Shown: positions 17,893 through 26,205 of the stretch, in pieces
Layout: each line of letters starts with the position of its first letter
Numbering within the stretch: the stretch's first letter is position 1
Source: Azonexus sp.
GTDB taxonomy: Bacteria; Pseudomonadota; Gammaproteobacteria; Burkholderiales; Rhodocyclaceae
Assembly: GCF_030824335.1 (NCBI RefSeq)
Contig: NZ_JAVBXX010000044.1
Location: 26,897 to 90,896 of the forward strand
DNA length: 64,000 nucleotides
Direction: 5' to 3'
The notes under the pieces: model-generated
What the model was told of the DNA's origin: nothing
The model's database searches: none
What the model saw: the letters and a program-made list of their open reading frames with translations, nothing else
Made by a program: the position numbers and the translations under genes

Positions 17893-18270
17893 ATGATGAC
17901 CGAAGAAATGCTCAAGAACATGCCGCACATGATGATGAACGGCGCCAGCCACGTGATGGCAAAACCGCTGACCACCGGCGCAATGATGGCCGGCGCTGGT
18001 TTTGCCGCCGGTAAAGGTCTGCTTGGCGGGGCGCTGCTGCGTAACCCGCTGACCCTGCTGGCGGTTGGCGCCGCCGGTGGTGTCGTTGCCGGTTTCCTGC
18101 TCTTCAAGTACCAGAAGGAAATCATCGATGGCCTCTCGAAGGCGACCGGCATGGGCAAGGATTTCGCACTGCACCAGAAGGAAAACCTCGCTGACCTGAT
18201 GGCCGAGGCGGAAGAGAAAATCGAGGGCGTCAAGGCGCCGGTTGCCACCGATATCCAGTCTGCAGCCTGA
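17893..18270 (+). CDS. Met/His-rich membrane protein of unknown function
   Basis: 125 residues with AAAGGA upstream. The N-terminus is rich in Met and His (MMTEEMLKNMPHMMMNG), a composition seen in copper-binding segments. Gly/Ala-rich hydrophobic helices follow (about 28-75), then a charged cytoplasmic-looking tail with an EKI-type helix. No family assigned; the GAGFAAGKGLLGGALL pattern recalls glycine-zipper membrane proteins. Its place between two metal-binding proteins supports a metal role, by inference only. Confidence 0.75.
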   Translation: MMTEEMLKNMPHMMMNGASHVMAKPLTTGAMMAGAGFAAGKGLLGGALLRNPLTLLAVGAAGGVVAGFLLFKYQKEIIDGLSKATGMGKDFALHQKENLADLMAEAEEKIEGVKAPVATDIQSAA

Positions 18271-18281
18271 CGGAGTCCACC

Positions 18282-18881
18282 ATGTCACAAGCCGATGAAC
18301 TGGCACGGCGCATCGTCGTGCTGCATCGCGGGGCCGGCTTCCTGCGCCTCGAACTGCCGAACGAACTGTGCCGGCCCGAGGTCGCGCAGGCTGTCGAGCG
18401 TGGCCTGCCGGTGACGCCCGGCGTTGCCGGCGCCACGGTTGACCCGGATGGCCGGCGGATGTCGATTCGTTTCGATGCGGCAACCGTCAGTGCCGGCCAG
18501 GTGGCACGGGCGTTGTTCGTCTTGCTGGGCGATCAGCCGTCCACCGCCGAGCCCGTCGCCGAAGCGCCGGAGAGCCTCGTTGGTGGGGCTTTTGCCAACG
18601 GCCTGCAGCCTTTGCTCGACCGCCTCAAGGCCCTGCTGACGCCGGCCACGCCGCCGGCCGAGGGCTCCCTGCAGGCACGTTTCCAGCCGCTGGTCGAGAG
18701 CGCGCTTACCGAGAAGGCCATCGTCAATTTCTTCAACGACATCGTCGCCTTCTACCTGATCAAGACGCACTGGGACCTGATCACCAAACGCTGGCTGCAG
18801 AACCCGGTCGCCCACAGCAACGCCTGGCTGACGGTGTTCTACCTGGTCTTCCTGCTGGTCCGCTACCGCAAGAGCCAATGA
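18282..18881 (+). CDS. HMA-like domain protein with C-terminal membrane segment
   Basis: 199 residues with GGAG before the ATG. Residues ~10-85 have the beta-alpha pattern of a heavy-metal-associated fold (RIVVLHRGAGFLRLELP, VAGATVDPDGRRMSIRFD) but no CxxC, so metal binding through the usual site is unlikely. The middle is a Pro/Ala linker, and the C-terminus (about 165-195) has one hydrophobic stretch ending RYRKSQ. It overlaps the P1B ATPase gene by 4 bases. Possibly an accessory subunit of the ATPase; function unproven. Confidence 0.75.
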   Translation: MSQADELARRIVVLHRGAGFLRLELPNELCRPEVAQAVERGLPVTPGVAGATVDPDGRRMSIRFDAATVSAGQVARALFVLLGDQPSTAEPVAEAPESLVGGAFANGLQPLLDRLKALLTPATPPAEGSLQARFQPLVESALTEKAIVNFFNDIVAFYLIKTHWDLITKRWLQNPVAHSNAWLTVFYLVFLLVRYRKSQ

Positions 18882-21301
18882 AGCATTTCCAGGTCGCCCA
18901 TCGTCTGGTCCGGCGCATTCGCGTCATCGCGCCGTCGCTGATTGGCGAGCAGGAGCGCTGCTACATCCTGGAAATCCTGCTGTGCAAGCATCCGGCAATC
19001 AAGGAGGTGGCCGTGGTGGCGGAGATCGGTTCGCTGACCGTGCGCTACGATCCCGCCGCGTTACCGGAGGCGCGCCTGCTGGCGACGCTTGACGCCATCC
19101 TCGGCAACCTGCTGGCGGCACCGAAAGTGGAAACGCCGGTGGCGCCGGTCGACGGCCCGGTCAGCGAGTGCTCGGTGGCCGTCGAAGGCATGAGCTGCGC
19201 CTCCTGCGCGCTGCTGATCGAAATGAAGCTCAAGCGCGACCCACGCGTACGTTCGGCGGTGGTCAATTTCGCTGCCGCGACGCTGACCGTGCATGGCGTG
19301 ATCGACCGCGATGGCGTCTCGGCGGTGGTCCGCCGCCTGGGTTACGAAGCCCGGCCGATGGACACGCTGGCCCAGCGCCGATTGTTGGTCGAGCGCGAGA
19401 AGGCGCGCGTCGAGGAAGCCAGAAAGCGCTTCGTCCAGTCGGCGCTGCTGACCGTGCCGGTGATGGTTTCCGGGATGCTGATGCACCGCTCGCCGGCCTT
19501 GCGCGTGATGGAATTCGCGCTGTCGAGCGCGATCCTGTTCGGCAGCAGCAACAGCATCTTCCGCAAGGCCTGGGCGCTGGCGCAGCAGGGCGAGGCGAAC
19601 ATGGACACGCTGATCGCCATCGGCTCCGGCGCCGCCTGGGCCTACAGCATTCCTGGCGTGTTCAAAATGCATCACCACGTCTATTTCGAGTCGGCCGCCG
19701 GCATCTGCACCTTTGTGCTGCTCGGCCGCTACATGGAAGAGCGGGCCAAGGGTCAGGCCGGCGAGGCGATCCGCAAACTGATCGAACTACAGCCAGAAAC
19801 CGCACTGCGCATCGAGGCTGACGGCAGCGAGCGCGAAGTGCCGATCGACGACGTGCTAGTTGGCGACATCCTGCGCGTGCGTGCCGGAGAAAAGGTGCCG
19901 ACCGACGGCCGATTGCTCGCCGGCAATTCCAGCATCGACGAGGCGATGATCACCGGCGAGTCGTTGCCGGTGGCCAAGGGCGAAGGCGATACGGTAATCG
20001 GCGGCTGCCTCAACGGCAACGGCAGCTTCACCATGAGCGTCAGCGCCATCGGCGGTAACACTGTGCTCGCCGGCATCGTCAAGCTGGTCGATCACGCCCA
20101 GGGCAGCAAGCTGCCGGTGCAGAAACTGGCCGACCGCATTTCGGCGCGTTTTGTACCCGCTGTCGGCGGCATCGCCGGGCTGACCTTCGCCGGCTGGGCG
20201 CTGGCTGGCGCCCCGGTATCGGCGGCGCTGGCGCATTCGGTTGCCGTGCTGCTGATCGCCTGTCCCTGTGCCCTCGGCCTGGCGACGCCGACGGCGATCA
20301 TGGTCGGTACCGGCCAGGCGGCTAAACGCGGGATTTTCATCCGTCACGGCGAAGCCCTGGAAACCGCTGCCAAGCTGACTACCGTGGTCTTCGACAAGAC
20401 CGGGACGATCACCGAGGGCAAGCCGGTGGTCAGCGATGCGCTGCTGGTCGCCGGCACCGACGAGGCCCGCTTGGCCAGTCTGATTGACGCTGCCGAGGCC
20501 GGTTCCGAGCATTTCCTGGCGCGGGCCATGGCCGACTGGTGCCGGCCGCGCCAGGGCCAGCCACTACATGCCAATACCTTTGCCGCGCTTCCGGGGCAGG
20601 GCGTCACGGCGACGGTCGACGGTTGCTGCATCGTCATCGGCAATGCCGCGCTGTTCGCCGAACAGGGCATCGCCAGCAGCGCTCTGGCCGACGAAGCGGC
20701 ACGCTGGGCAGAGCAGGGCAAGACGCCGGTGCATGTTGCGGTCGACGGCGAAATCCGGGCAGTTTTCGCCATTGCCGATCAGCCGCGTGCCGGCGCCCGC
20801 GAAGCCATCGCGCTGCTGCATCGCCTGGGCCTGAAGACCGTCATGGCGACCGGCGATGTCGATGCGGTGGCGCATCACGTCGCCCGCCAGGTCGGCATCG
20901 AACGAGTCATCGCCCGCGCCACGCCGGCCGGCAAGCTGGCCGTTATCCGCGAACTGCAGGCAACCGGCGAGCGGGTCGGCATGATCGGCGACGGCATCAA
21001 CGATGCGCCAGCCCTGGCCGCCGCCGACGTCGGTTTCGCCATCGGCGGCGGTGCCGACATCGCCGTCGAATCGGCCGACATCACGTTGGTCGGCGGCGAC
21101 ATCGCCCGCGTCGCCGCCGGCATCGACCTGTCGCGGCGCTCGATGGCGATCATCCGCCAGAATCTGTTCTGGGCGCTCGGCTACAACGTCATCGCCATCC
21201 CGGTCGCCGCCGCCGGCCGCCTCAATCCGATGATTGCGGCAGCGGCGATGGCGATGAGTTCGGTGTCGGTGGTGGCCAATTCGCTGCGCTTGCAGCGCTA
21301 A
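18878..21301 (+). CDS. Copper-type P1B ATPase (heavy-metal translocating)
   Basis: 807 residues. The first ~80 resemble a degenerate HMA domain without CxxC, followed by a functional one with GMSCASC (104-110). The membrane metal site is CPC in ACPCALGLATP (near 462-464). Catalytic motifs are TGES (about 364), DKTGT (about 505) and GDGINDAPAL. CPC plus the HMA motif specifies P1B-1 Cu(I) transport to the periplasm. At the end of a SCO/TlpA operon and without an obvious CueR-type control, it looks like an assembly pump of the CcoI/CtpA kind rather than a detoxification pump; this is inference. Confidence 0.93.
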   Translation: MKHFQVAHRLVRRIRVIAPSLIGEQERCYILEILLCKHPAIKEVAVVAEIGSLTVRYDPAALPEARLLATLDAILGNLLAAPKVETPVAPVDGPVSECSVAVEGMSCASCALLIEMKLKRDPRVRSAVVNFAAATLTVHGVIDRDGVSAVVRRLGYEARPMDTLAQRRLLVEREKARVEEARKRFVQSALLTVPVMVSGMLMHRSPALRVMEFALSSAILFGSSNSIFRKAWALAQQGEANMDTLIAIGSGAAWAYSIPGVFKMHHHVYFESAAGICTFVLLGRYMEERAKGQAGEAIRKLIELQPETALRIEADGSEREVPIDDVLVGDILRVRAGEKVPTDGRLLAGNSSIDEAMITGESLPVAKGEGDTVIGGCLNGNGSFTMSVSAIGGNTVLAGIVKLVDHAQGSKLPVQKLADRISARFVPAVGGIAGLTFAGWALAGAPVSAALAHSVAVLLIACPCALGLATPTAIMVGTGQAAKRGIFIRHGEALETAAKLTTVVFDKTGTITEGKPVVSDALLVAGTDEARLASLIDAAEAGSEHFLARAMADWCRPRQGQPLHANTFAALPGQGVTATVDGCCIVIGNAALFAEQGIASSALADEAARWAEQGKTPVHVAVDGEIRAVFAIADQPRAGAREAIALLHRLGLKTVMATGDVDAVAHHVARQVGIERVIARATPAGKLAVIRELQATGERVGMIGDGINDAPALAAADVGFAIGGGADIAVESADITLVGGDIARVAAGIDLSRRSMAIIRQNLFWALGYNVIAIPVAAAGRLNPMIAAAAMAMSSVSVVANSLRLQR

Positions 21302-21372
21302 CTCATTCCGGGAATATCTGTCTCGCAGATTTGCAGGCCTTGCCAGGAATTCCAGCAAGCGCTCCGGGTAAC

Positions 21373-21427
21373 TTGATCTACATCAAAATAATAATTCAAT
21401 CATGTACTTAGTGCGACATCTTGTCGC
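21373..21427 (+). promoter_or_regulatory. Dual FNR-type and RegA-type regulatory sites
   Basis: TTGATCTACATCAA (21373-21386) is a perfect FNR/ANR/DNR box. GCGACATCTTGTCGC (21413-21427) is a RegA/RegR-type palindrome. A TACTTA -10-like element at 21405-21410 puts the FNR box near -38 to -41 of an inferred start around 21418, so the RegA box would overlap the start. A second -10 candidate (TATGTA, 21447) lies ~27 bases from the RegA box centre. The rest of 21302-21486 shows no gene or terminator. Confidence 0.75.
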
Positions 21428-21486
21428 ATTCCTTGTCATGTGACGTTATGTAACCATTGCGCGCTTTCCAATCTCCGGCGCACGTA

Positions 21487-22338
21487 ATGATTCGATCCCA
21501 TGCTCTTGCTTCCACGCTTCTGGCACTTGCCCTGACGGGTGTCAGTCCGACTCTGCTGGCCCATGGTGAACAAGCAGGCCATGCAGCGGCACAGGCATCC
21601 ACCATGGCGACCACCTGGAGCAGTGATGCCTTGCTGAGGGTCACGATGAGCCGAGGCGAAGCACCCGGCATGCGGGTGAAGGCAAGCGTCGGCGATTTTG
21701 ATCAGGTCGTGCTGCAGACTCCGGAAGCACCGGCACCGGTTGTCCTGGCGCAAGGCAAGGATGGCTGGACGGTAAGCAAGGCCCAGATGGGTACCGGCGG
21801 CCACCTGTGGTTCATCGCGACGCGTGAGAACGAACGTGAAGTCGTCCGTGCCACCACCTATTTTTTCTTTCCAGCCCGTCATCAGGTTCCGACCGAGATG
21901 CTGCGCGCACCGCGCGGTGGGCTGGAAATCGTTCCGCTCCGCCTGCAGGAGCATGGCGGCACGCGTGAAGGCAGTCGCTGGCGTTTCCTGTTGCGGCACG
22001 ACAATCAGCCTTTGCCCGGACACCTGCTGACCCTCGAAACCGAGGGCGGTACCCGGCAGCAATTCATGGCGGACGCCGACGGTGTGGCCGAGGTCAGCTT
22101 TCCACGCGATTTCACGAGTGAGCGCCTGAACGCCAAGGAGGGCATGAATGCACGTCAGGAATTCGTTCTTTCGCTTGATCATGTTTCCGGGGGAAAGCGT
22201 TTCCTGACGACCTACAACCAGAGCTACAACCCGGACCGCATGCGAGAACGCAGTCTGGCACTTGGCGTTGGGGTCTTCGCACTGGGCATGGTGTTTGCCG
22301 TGCCGCTGCTGCGCCGCAAGGAGAAGAAGAATGCCTGA
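21487..22338 (+). CDS. Exported DUF4198-like protein with C-terminal membrane anchor
   Basis: 283 residues from the ATG at 21487. The frame opens at 21457, but those residues lack signal character. A signal peptide ends near LLAHG (residue ~25). The mature part starts with a His-containing stretch and is beta-rich (LRVTMSRGEAPGMRVKASVG, and a Q-P-L-P-G-H-L-L-T-L-E-T-E-G carboxypeptidase-like turn) as in DUF4198/GH-type proteins linked to metal uptake. The C-terminus has one helix (about 256-275) and a RRKEKK stop. It overlaps the ferredoxin gene by 8 bases. The promoter has FNR and RegA sites. Precise role unknown. Confidence 0.78.
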   Translation: MIRSHALASTLLALALTGVSPTLLAHGEQAGHAAAQASTMATTWSSDALLRVTMSRGEAPGMRVKASVGDFDQVVLQTPEAPAPVVLAQGKDGWTVSKAQMGTGGHLWFIATRENEREVVRATTYFFFPARHQVPTEMLRAPRGGLEIVPLRLQEHGGTREGSRWRFLLRHDNQPLPGHLLTLETEGGTRQQFMADADGVAEVSFPRDFTSERLNAKEGMNARQEFVLSLDHVSGGKRFLTTYNQSYNPDRMRERSLALGVGVFALGMVFAVPLLRRKEKKNA

Positions 22339-23395
22339 GCGACTGAAGCAAGTTGTTCCAACGCTGTCCCGGTTCCGCTTCCTGGTCCAGTTGCTGACCT
22401 TTGCGCTCAGCGTCTATGGCGGCTTGCTGGTGGGTAGTTATGCGGCAGAGAAAATATCTACTGCGCTGCCTGCGCTATCCTGTGCTTACGACAGCGTAAA
22501 CGGCGGCTACTGCGCGCTGGTGCCGCTCCAGCACCAGATGGACCACCGCGTCGGCGCGGTGATGGCCAAAGCCCAGCAGATTACCGTCAAGGTGCTGATC
22601 CCAGTTTTCGTTACCTTCAGCACTTTCCTCCTGTTCTTTTTCGTCCTCGGCAAGGCCTTCTGTGCCTGGGTCTGCCCGCTGGGAACGGTTCAGGAATGGC
22701 TTTTCCGCCTCGGCCGCCGCCTCGGTTTCGGCATGACGCCCGTGCCAGCGGGCAAACTGCGCTGGTTGCGACCGGTGAAATGGCTGGTATTGCTCGGTCT
22801 GGTTTTCGTTGTGCCGCTGCTCGCCGGTCTCGGCTACGCGCCGCATTCGGCCGGCAACCCGTATTGCGACATCTGTCCGTCGCGCATCGTAACCACCTTG
22901 CTAACAGCCAACACCGATGAACTGGCGATCCGTACCGGCGCCGACGGCTTCAGCCTCGGCCTCGGCATCGTCGCCAACCTGCTTGCCGGTTTCGTCGTTG
23001 CCGCGGCACTGGCGGTGCGCCAGCCGTTTTGCCGCATCTGTCCGATGTTGGCGCTCAATGCCGTGGCCCGCCACGCTGCGCTGCTGCGTCTGAGCAAGGT
23101 CGAACACGCCAAGTGCGACAAGTGCGGTATCTGCACCAGAGCCTGTCCGATGGATATCCCGGAGATTCACCACGAACACGGCCGCCGGGCTTTCAACGAG
23201 GACTGCACACTGTGCGGCCGCTGCGCCGAATTCTGTCCGGACGATGGCGTCATCCGCCTCAAGTTTGGGCCGCTGGCGCTGTTCTCGTCGGCTCGTGAGT
23301 ACTACAAGCGGCGGGTCCGCGGTGAAACGCCGGAGGGAGAGGTCAAGCCGGTCCGCATCGTGCGCAAGTCGCGGCAGGAAAAGCATGTCGGCTGA
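22331..23395 (+). CDS. NapH/NosR-C-type polyferredoxin membrane protein
   Basis: 354 residues from the ATG that overlaps the previous stop. Four or five membrane helices carry cytoplasmic CAWVCPLG and CRICPML motifs. Two 4Fe-4S clusters follow near the C-terminus (CDKCGICTRACPMDIP and CTLCGRCAEFCPDDG). This is the NapH/CcoG/NosR C-terminal architecture used to pass quinol electrons to periplasmic acceptors. There is no flavin domain, so it is not a complete NosR. In a metal-handling operon it might reduce Cu(II) or Fe(III) at the membrane, or support NosZ in trans; both are inference. Confidence 0.88.
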   Translation: MPERLKQVVPTLSRFRFLVQLLTFALSVYGGLLVGSYAAEKISTALPALSCAYDSVNGGYCALVPLQHQMDHRVGAVMAKAQQITVKVLIPVFVTFSTFLLFFFVLGKAFCAWVCPLGTVQEWLFRLGRRLGFGMTPVPAGKLRWLRPVKWLVLLGLVFVVPLLAGLGYAPHSAGNPYCDICPSRIVTTLLTANTDELAIRTGADGFSLGLGIVANLLAGFVVAAALAVRQPFCRICPMLALNAVARHAALLRLSKVEHAKCDKCGICTRACPMDIPEIHHEHGRRAFNEDCTLCGRCAEFCPDDGVIRLKFGPLALFSSAREYYKRRVRGETPEGEVKPVRIVRKSRQEKHVG

Positions 23396-24152
23396 CTCGA
23401 CGACATCGCTGCTGACGGTCTTCCTGCTCGGAGTTTCGCTCGGGCTGACTGCCTGTGCCGTGACCTGCCTGCCGTTCATCGGCACGCTGGCTTTCGGCAA
23501 GGCAGGTGGCCGGCGGGCAGGGCTGATCGACATGGGCCTCTTTCTTGGCGGTCGCCTGCTCGCCTATTCGATGCTGGGCGGACTGGCCGGGTTGGTCGGC
23601 GCCGGTTTTGTCAAATGGCTGGTGGGGGGGCTGGGCAACCTCATCATCGGCAGCGTTGCCTGCCTGACCGCTTTGTTGTTGGTGGTGCCTGGCCGAAAAA
23701 ACCGTGGCACCTGCGGTCGACCACAAAAATTGGCCAATTTCCCCCCATTCCTGCTTGGTATCGCGCTGACCCTGATTCCCTGCGCGCCGCTGGCAACACT
23801 GCTTGCCACCGCTGCAGCAGGAGCATCAGCCATGCAAGGCGCGCTACTCGGGATGGTTTTCGGGTTGGGTGCCTTGCTGACGCCGATGCTCGTCCTGATT
23901 CCCGCTTGTGCCAGCGTCGGGGAGCATCTGCGCAACGATCAGCCGTGGCTGGAGGAACTGTTGCGTTTTGGCGCCGCAGTCGTGCTTCTGCTCATCGGTT
24001 GCCGCCGGATTGCCACGGTGTCGCCGGAAGCCGCGCTGGTTTCACTGCTGCTTTGCCTTGCTGCGGCCTGCTTGCTGCTGCGGCGCCGTCCGGGGCAAAC
24101 GCCGATACCGGTAGCTGTTGTTCCCGTTGTTTTCCGCCAGCGGGCGGACTGA
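23385..24152 (+). CDS. SafE/CcdA-like polytopic membrane protein
   Basis: 255 residues, starting MSADSTTSLL inside the end of the previous gene (11-base overlap). Six hydrophobic helices are seen. The second half repeats a pattern of the first: TACAVTCLPFIGTLAFG (near 21-37) and ALTLIPCAPLATLLATAAAG (about 130-149), each with a Cys-Pro element in a helix, as in the DsbD/CcdA/UreH-SafE superfamily. These proteins move thiol reductant or metal across the membrane. Co-occurrence with a second such protein at 26206 and NosL genes suggests metal export for NosZ assembly. Exact activity unknown. Confidence 0.8.
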   Translation: MSADSTTSLLTVFLLGVSLGLTACAVTCLPFIGTLAFGKAGGRRAGLIDMGLFLGGRLLAYSMLGGLAGLVGAGFVKWLVGGLGNLIIGSVACLTALLLVVPGRKNRGTCGRPQKLANFPPFLLGIALTLIPCAPLATLLATAAAGASAMQGALLGMVFGLGALLTPMLVLIPACASVGEHLRNDQPWLEELLRFGAAVVLLLIGCRRIATVSPEAALVSLLLCLAAACLLLRRRPGQTPIPVAVVPVVFRQRAD

Positions 24153-24178
24153 TTTCTTCAATACACCCACCAGACCTC

Positions 24179-26107
24179 ATGAAAACCACCAATCCATCTT
24201 CCCTGCCTCGCCTGCGTCCGCTCAGCGCTGCAATCCTTTTTGCGCTGACTGTGCCGCTCGCCGCCGAGGAAGCGGGCATCATGCCCACCGTCGTCGTTAC
24301 CGCCGCCAGCTATGCCCAGGATGTCAAGGACGTCCAGGCCAGCGTTCAGGTCGTCAGTCGTCGCGATATCGAGTCGACGCCCGGTGTGTCGTTGCTTGAT
24401 TCGCTTGACCAAGCGGTCGGTGTCGATACCCGCGGCACCTCGTTGAACAGCACGGTGAGCATGCGCGGGATGACTGGCAGCGGCACGCTGATTCTGTTCG
24501 ACGGCATGCGCCGTACGCAGAAATACGGTTCACGCGATATCAACCTTTATGGCACCGAAGATGTCGAGCAGATCGAGATTGTTCGCGGGCCGATGTCCGC
24601 CCTTTACGGGGCTGATGCATCCGGCGGCGTGATCAATGTGATTACCCGTCAGCCCAAGCTGGGGAGCGGGTTGCACGGCGGCACCTCGGTTACCTATGGG
24701 CAATCCAGAGGCAAGCAGCGGGAAACCGACCTTTGGAAAGCTTCTCTCGAATATGGTGGTGAAATGCTGACGCATCGATTCAGTGTCGAGCAGCGCAACC
24801 GGGATGATTACCGCGTCGACCATAATAGTTATGCCGCCGATCTGAAGGGTGTCGATGAGACTTACATCAATTACCAGGCGGGTCTTCAGGTCGCACCAGG
24901 GCAGAAGCTGCGCTTGAGTCTGGAGCGGGCCAGACAGGATGACAGCAGCCCAGGGGAACTGACGACCACCCCATTTACGCGCTTCAGTGCTTACGAGCGC
25001 GAAGACCGCGACTACGGCAGCCTTAATTACACCGGTGAAGTCGGTCCTGGTATTCTCAGCCTGGATGCATCGCGTGGCACGAGCGATGCGAAGACGACCC
25101 GCGCTTATCCTTTGATCGAGCAAACCGATTACACCCAGACTCAGTATGCGGGGCGCTATGTCCTGCCATTTGGCGATCACACCCTGACCTTGGGCATCGG
25201 GCAACAGAATGACAAGTTGAGCATCGCCAACAATACGAGCCGGGAGGGAGATCGGACAAATAACTATGTTCTTGCTCAAGGAGATATCCGGCTGAATCGC
25301 GAATGGAGCATTCTTGCCGGAGTCCGGCACGATCGCTTCAACGAGTTCGGGGATGCAACGACGCCGCGTCTCTCGCTTCAATACACGCCGGGTAACTGGC
25401 GCTTCCGGGCTGGCTATGGCGAGGCTTTTCGTGCGCCCACGGTACTTGAACAATATGCGACTTTCCGGCGTGGAACTTTCCTTATTCTCGGTAGTGAGAC
25501 CCTCGAACCCGAAGAAAGCCGTAGCTTTGAATTGGCTGCAGGATATGCCGCCGAGCGAATCAAAGTCGATGTGTCTGCCTATCAGACGCGTAGCAAGAAC
25601 TTGATTACGACTATTTCGGCTGCTCGATTGCCGACGGATCCTGCGAGCGTGAGGTCCCGTTCGGTCTATGCCAATATCGGACAAGTCACTATTGAGGGCA
25701 TCGAATTGAGTGCGGCATGGCAAATCAGTCAGATTTGGTCGTTACGCGGTGCTTATGAACACATTGATGCCCGCGACGATACTACCGGTGACCGTTTGAC
25801 CGGCAGGCCGGGCAATATTGCAAGAATGGGTTTGCGTTTCGAGCAGGCCGGATGGACAGCGGACTTGCTGGGGCGTTATTACTTCAATTATTACAACAGC
25901 CACAATACGATTCGTGGTCTGAATATTTCCAGCGATTACGGTACTGCTGATCTCAAGATTGCTTATCGCTTCAACAAGCAGTTCTCGGTGGCAACCGGCG
26001 TGACCAATCTCTTCGACAAGCAGGCGCCAGATAACTGGGGCTCGATGTATGCCGTCGAGGATCCTCCGACCCGTTTCTTTTACCTTAGCGGTAGCTACCG
26101 GTTCTGA
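24179..26107 (+). CDS. TonB-dependent outer-membrane receptor (possible metal receptor)
   Basis: 642 residues from the ATG at 24179; the longer open frame upstream is a shadow of the previous gene. Signal peptide ends near AAEE (~30), TonB box PTVVVTA, plug ~45-170 (SMRGMTGSGTLILFDGM, VEQIEIVRGPMSALYGADASGGVINVI), and a barrel ending in YRF. It lies between SafE/CcdA-like and NosL genes, the position expected for a copper receptor comparable to Pseudomonas NosA/OprC, but the plug resembles the FepA/CirA group, so the ligand is uncertain. The barrel half (about 24700-26100) is visibly more AT-rich than its neighbours, suggesting recombination of ligand-binding loops. Confidence 0.9.
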   Translation: MKTTNPSSLPRLRPLSAAILFALTVPLAAEEAGIMPTVVVTAASYAQDVKDVQASVQVVSRRDIESTPGVSLLDSLDQAVGVDTRGTSLNSTVSMRGMTGSGTLILFDGMRRTQKYGSRDINLYGTEDVEQIEIVRGPMSALYGADASGGVINVITRQPKLGSGLHGGTSVTYGQSRGKQRETDLWKASLEYGGEMLTHRFSVEQRNRDDYRVDHNSYAADLKGVDETYINYQAGLQVAPGQKLRLSLERARQDDSSPGELTTTPFTRFSAYEREDRDYGSLNYTGEVGPGILSLDASRGTSDAKTTRAYPLIEQTDYTQTQYAGRYVLPFGDHTLTLGIGQQNDKLSIANNTSREGDRTNNYVLAQGDIRLNREWSILAGVRHDRFNEFGDATTPRLSLQYTPGNWRFRAGYGEAFRAPTVLEQYATFRRGTFLILGSETLEPEESRSFELAAGYAAERIKVDVSAYQTRSKNLITTISAARLPTDPASVRSRSVYANIGQVTIEGIELSAAWQISQIWSLRGAYEHIDARDDTTGDRLTGRPGNIARMGLRFEQAGWTADLLGRYYFNYYNSHNTIRGLNISSDYGTADLKIAYRFNKQFSVATGVTNLFDKQAPDNWGSMYAVEDPPTRFFYLSGSYRF

Positions 26108-26132
26108 TCTTGCGGTAGTGAGCAATGAAAAT

Positions 26133-26161
26133 CGCCACGCTTGATCCGTGGCGTTTTTTTT
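26133..26161 (+). terminator. Rho-independent terminator after the TonB receptor
   Basis: CGCCACG, a seven-base loop, CGTGGCG and eight T residues. It ends the operon that began at 21487 and separates it from the SafE-like gene that follows. Confidence 0.92.
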
Positions 26162-26205
26162 GAGCCGGTTTGCTAGACTGCCAGGCGCTTCTCACGGACA
26201 AAACG

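Noticed and set aside
17893..18270. Magnetosome MamC-like protein
   Set aside because: Only the glycine-zipper helix pattern is shared; no other magnetosome gene is near.
22331..23395. Polyferredoxin as NosR
   Set aside because: It lacks the periplasmic FMN-binding domain and the length (~700 residues) of NosR; NapH/CcoG-like is the honest level.
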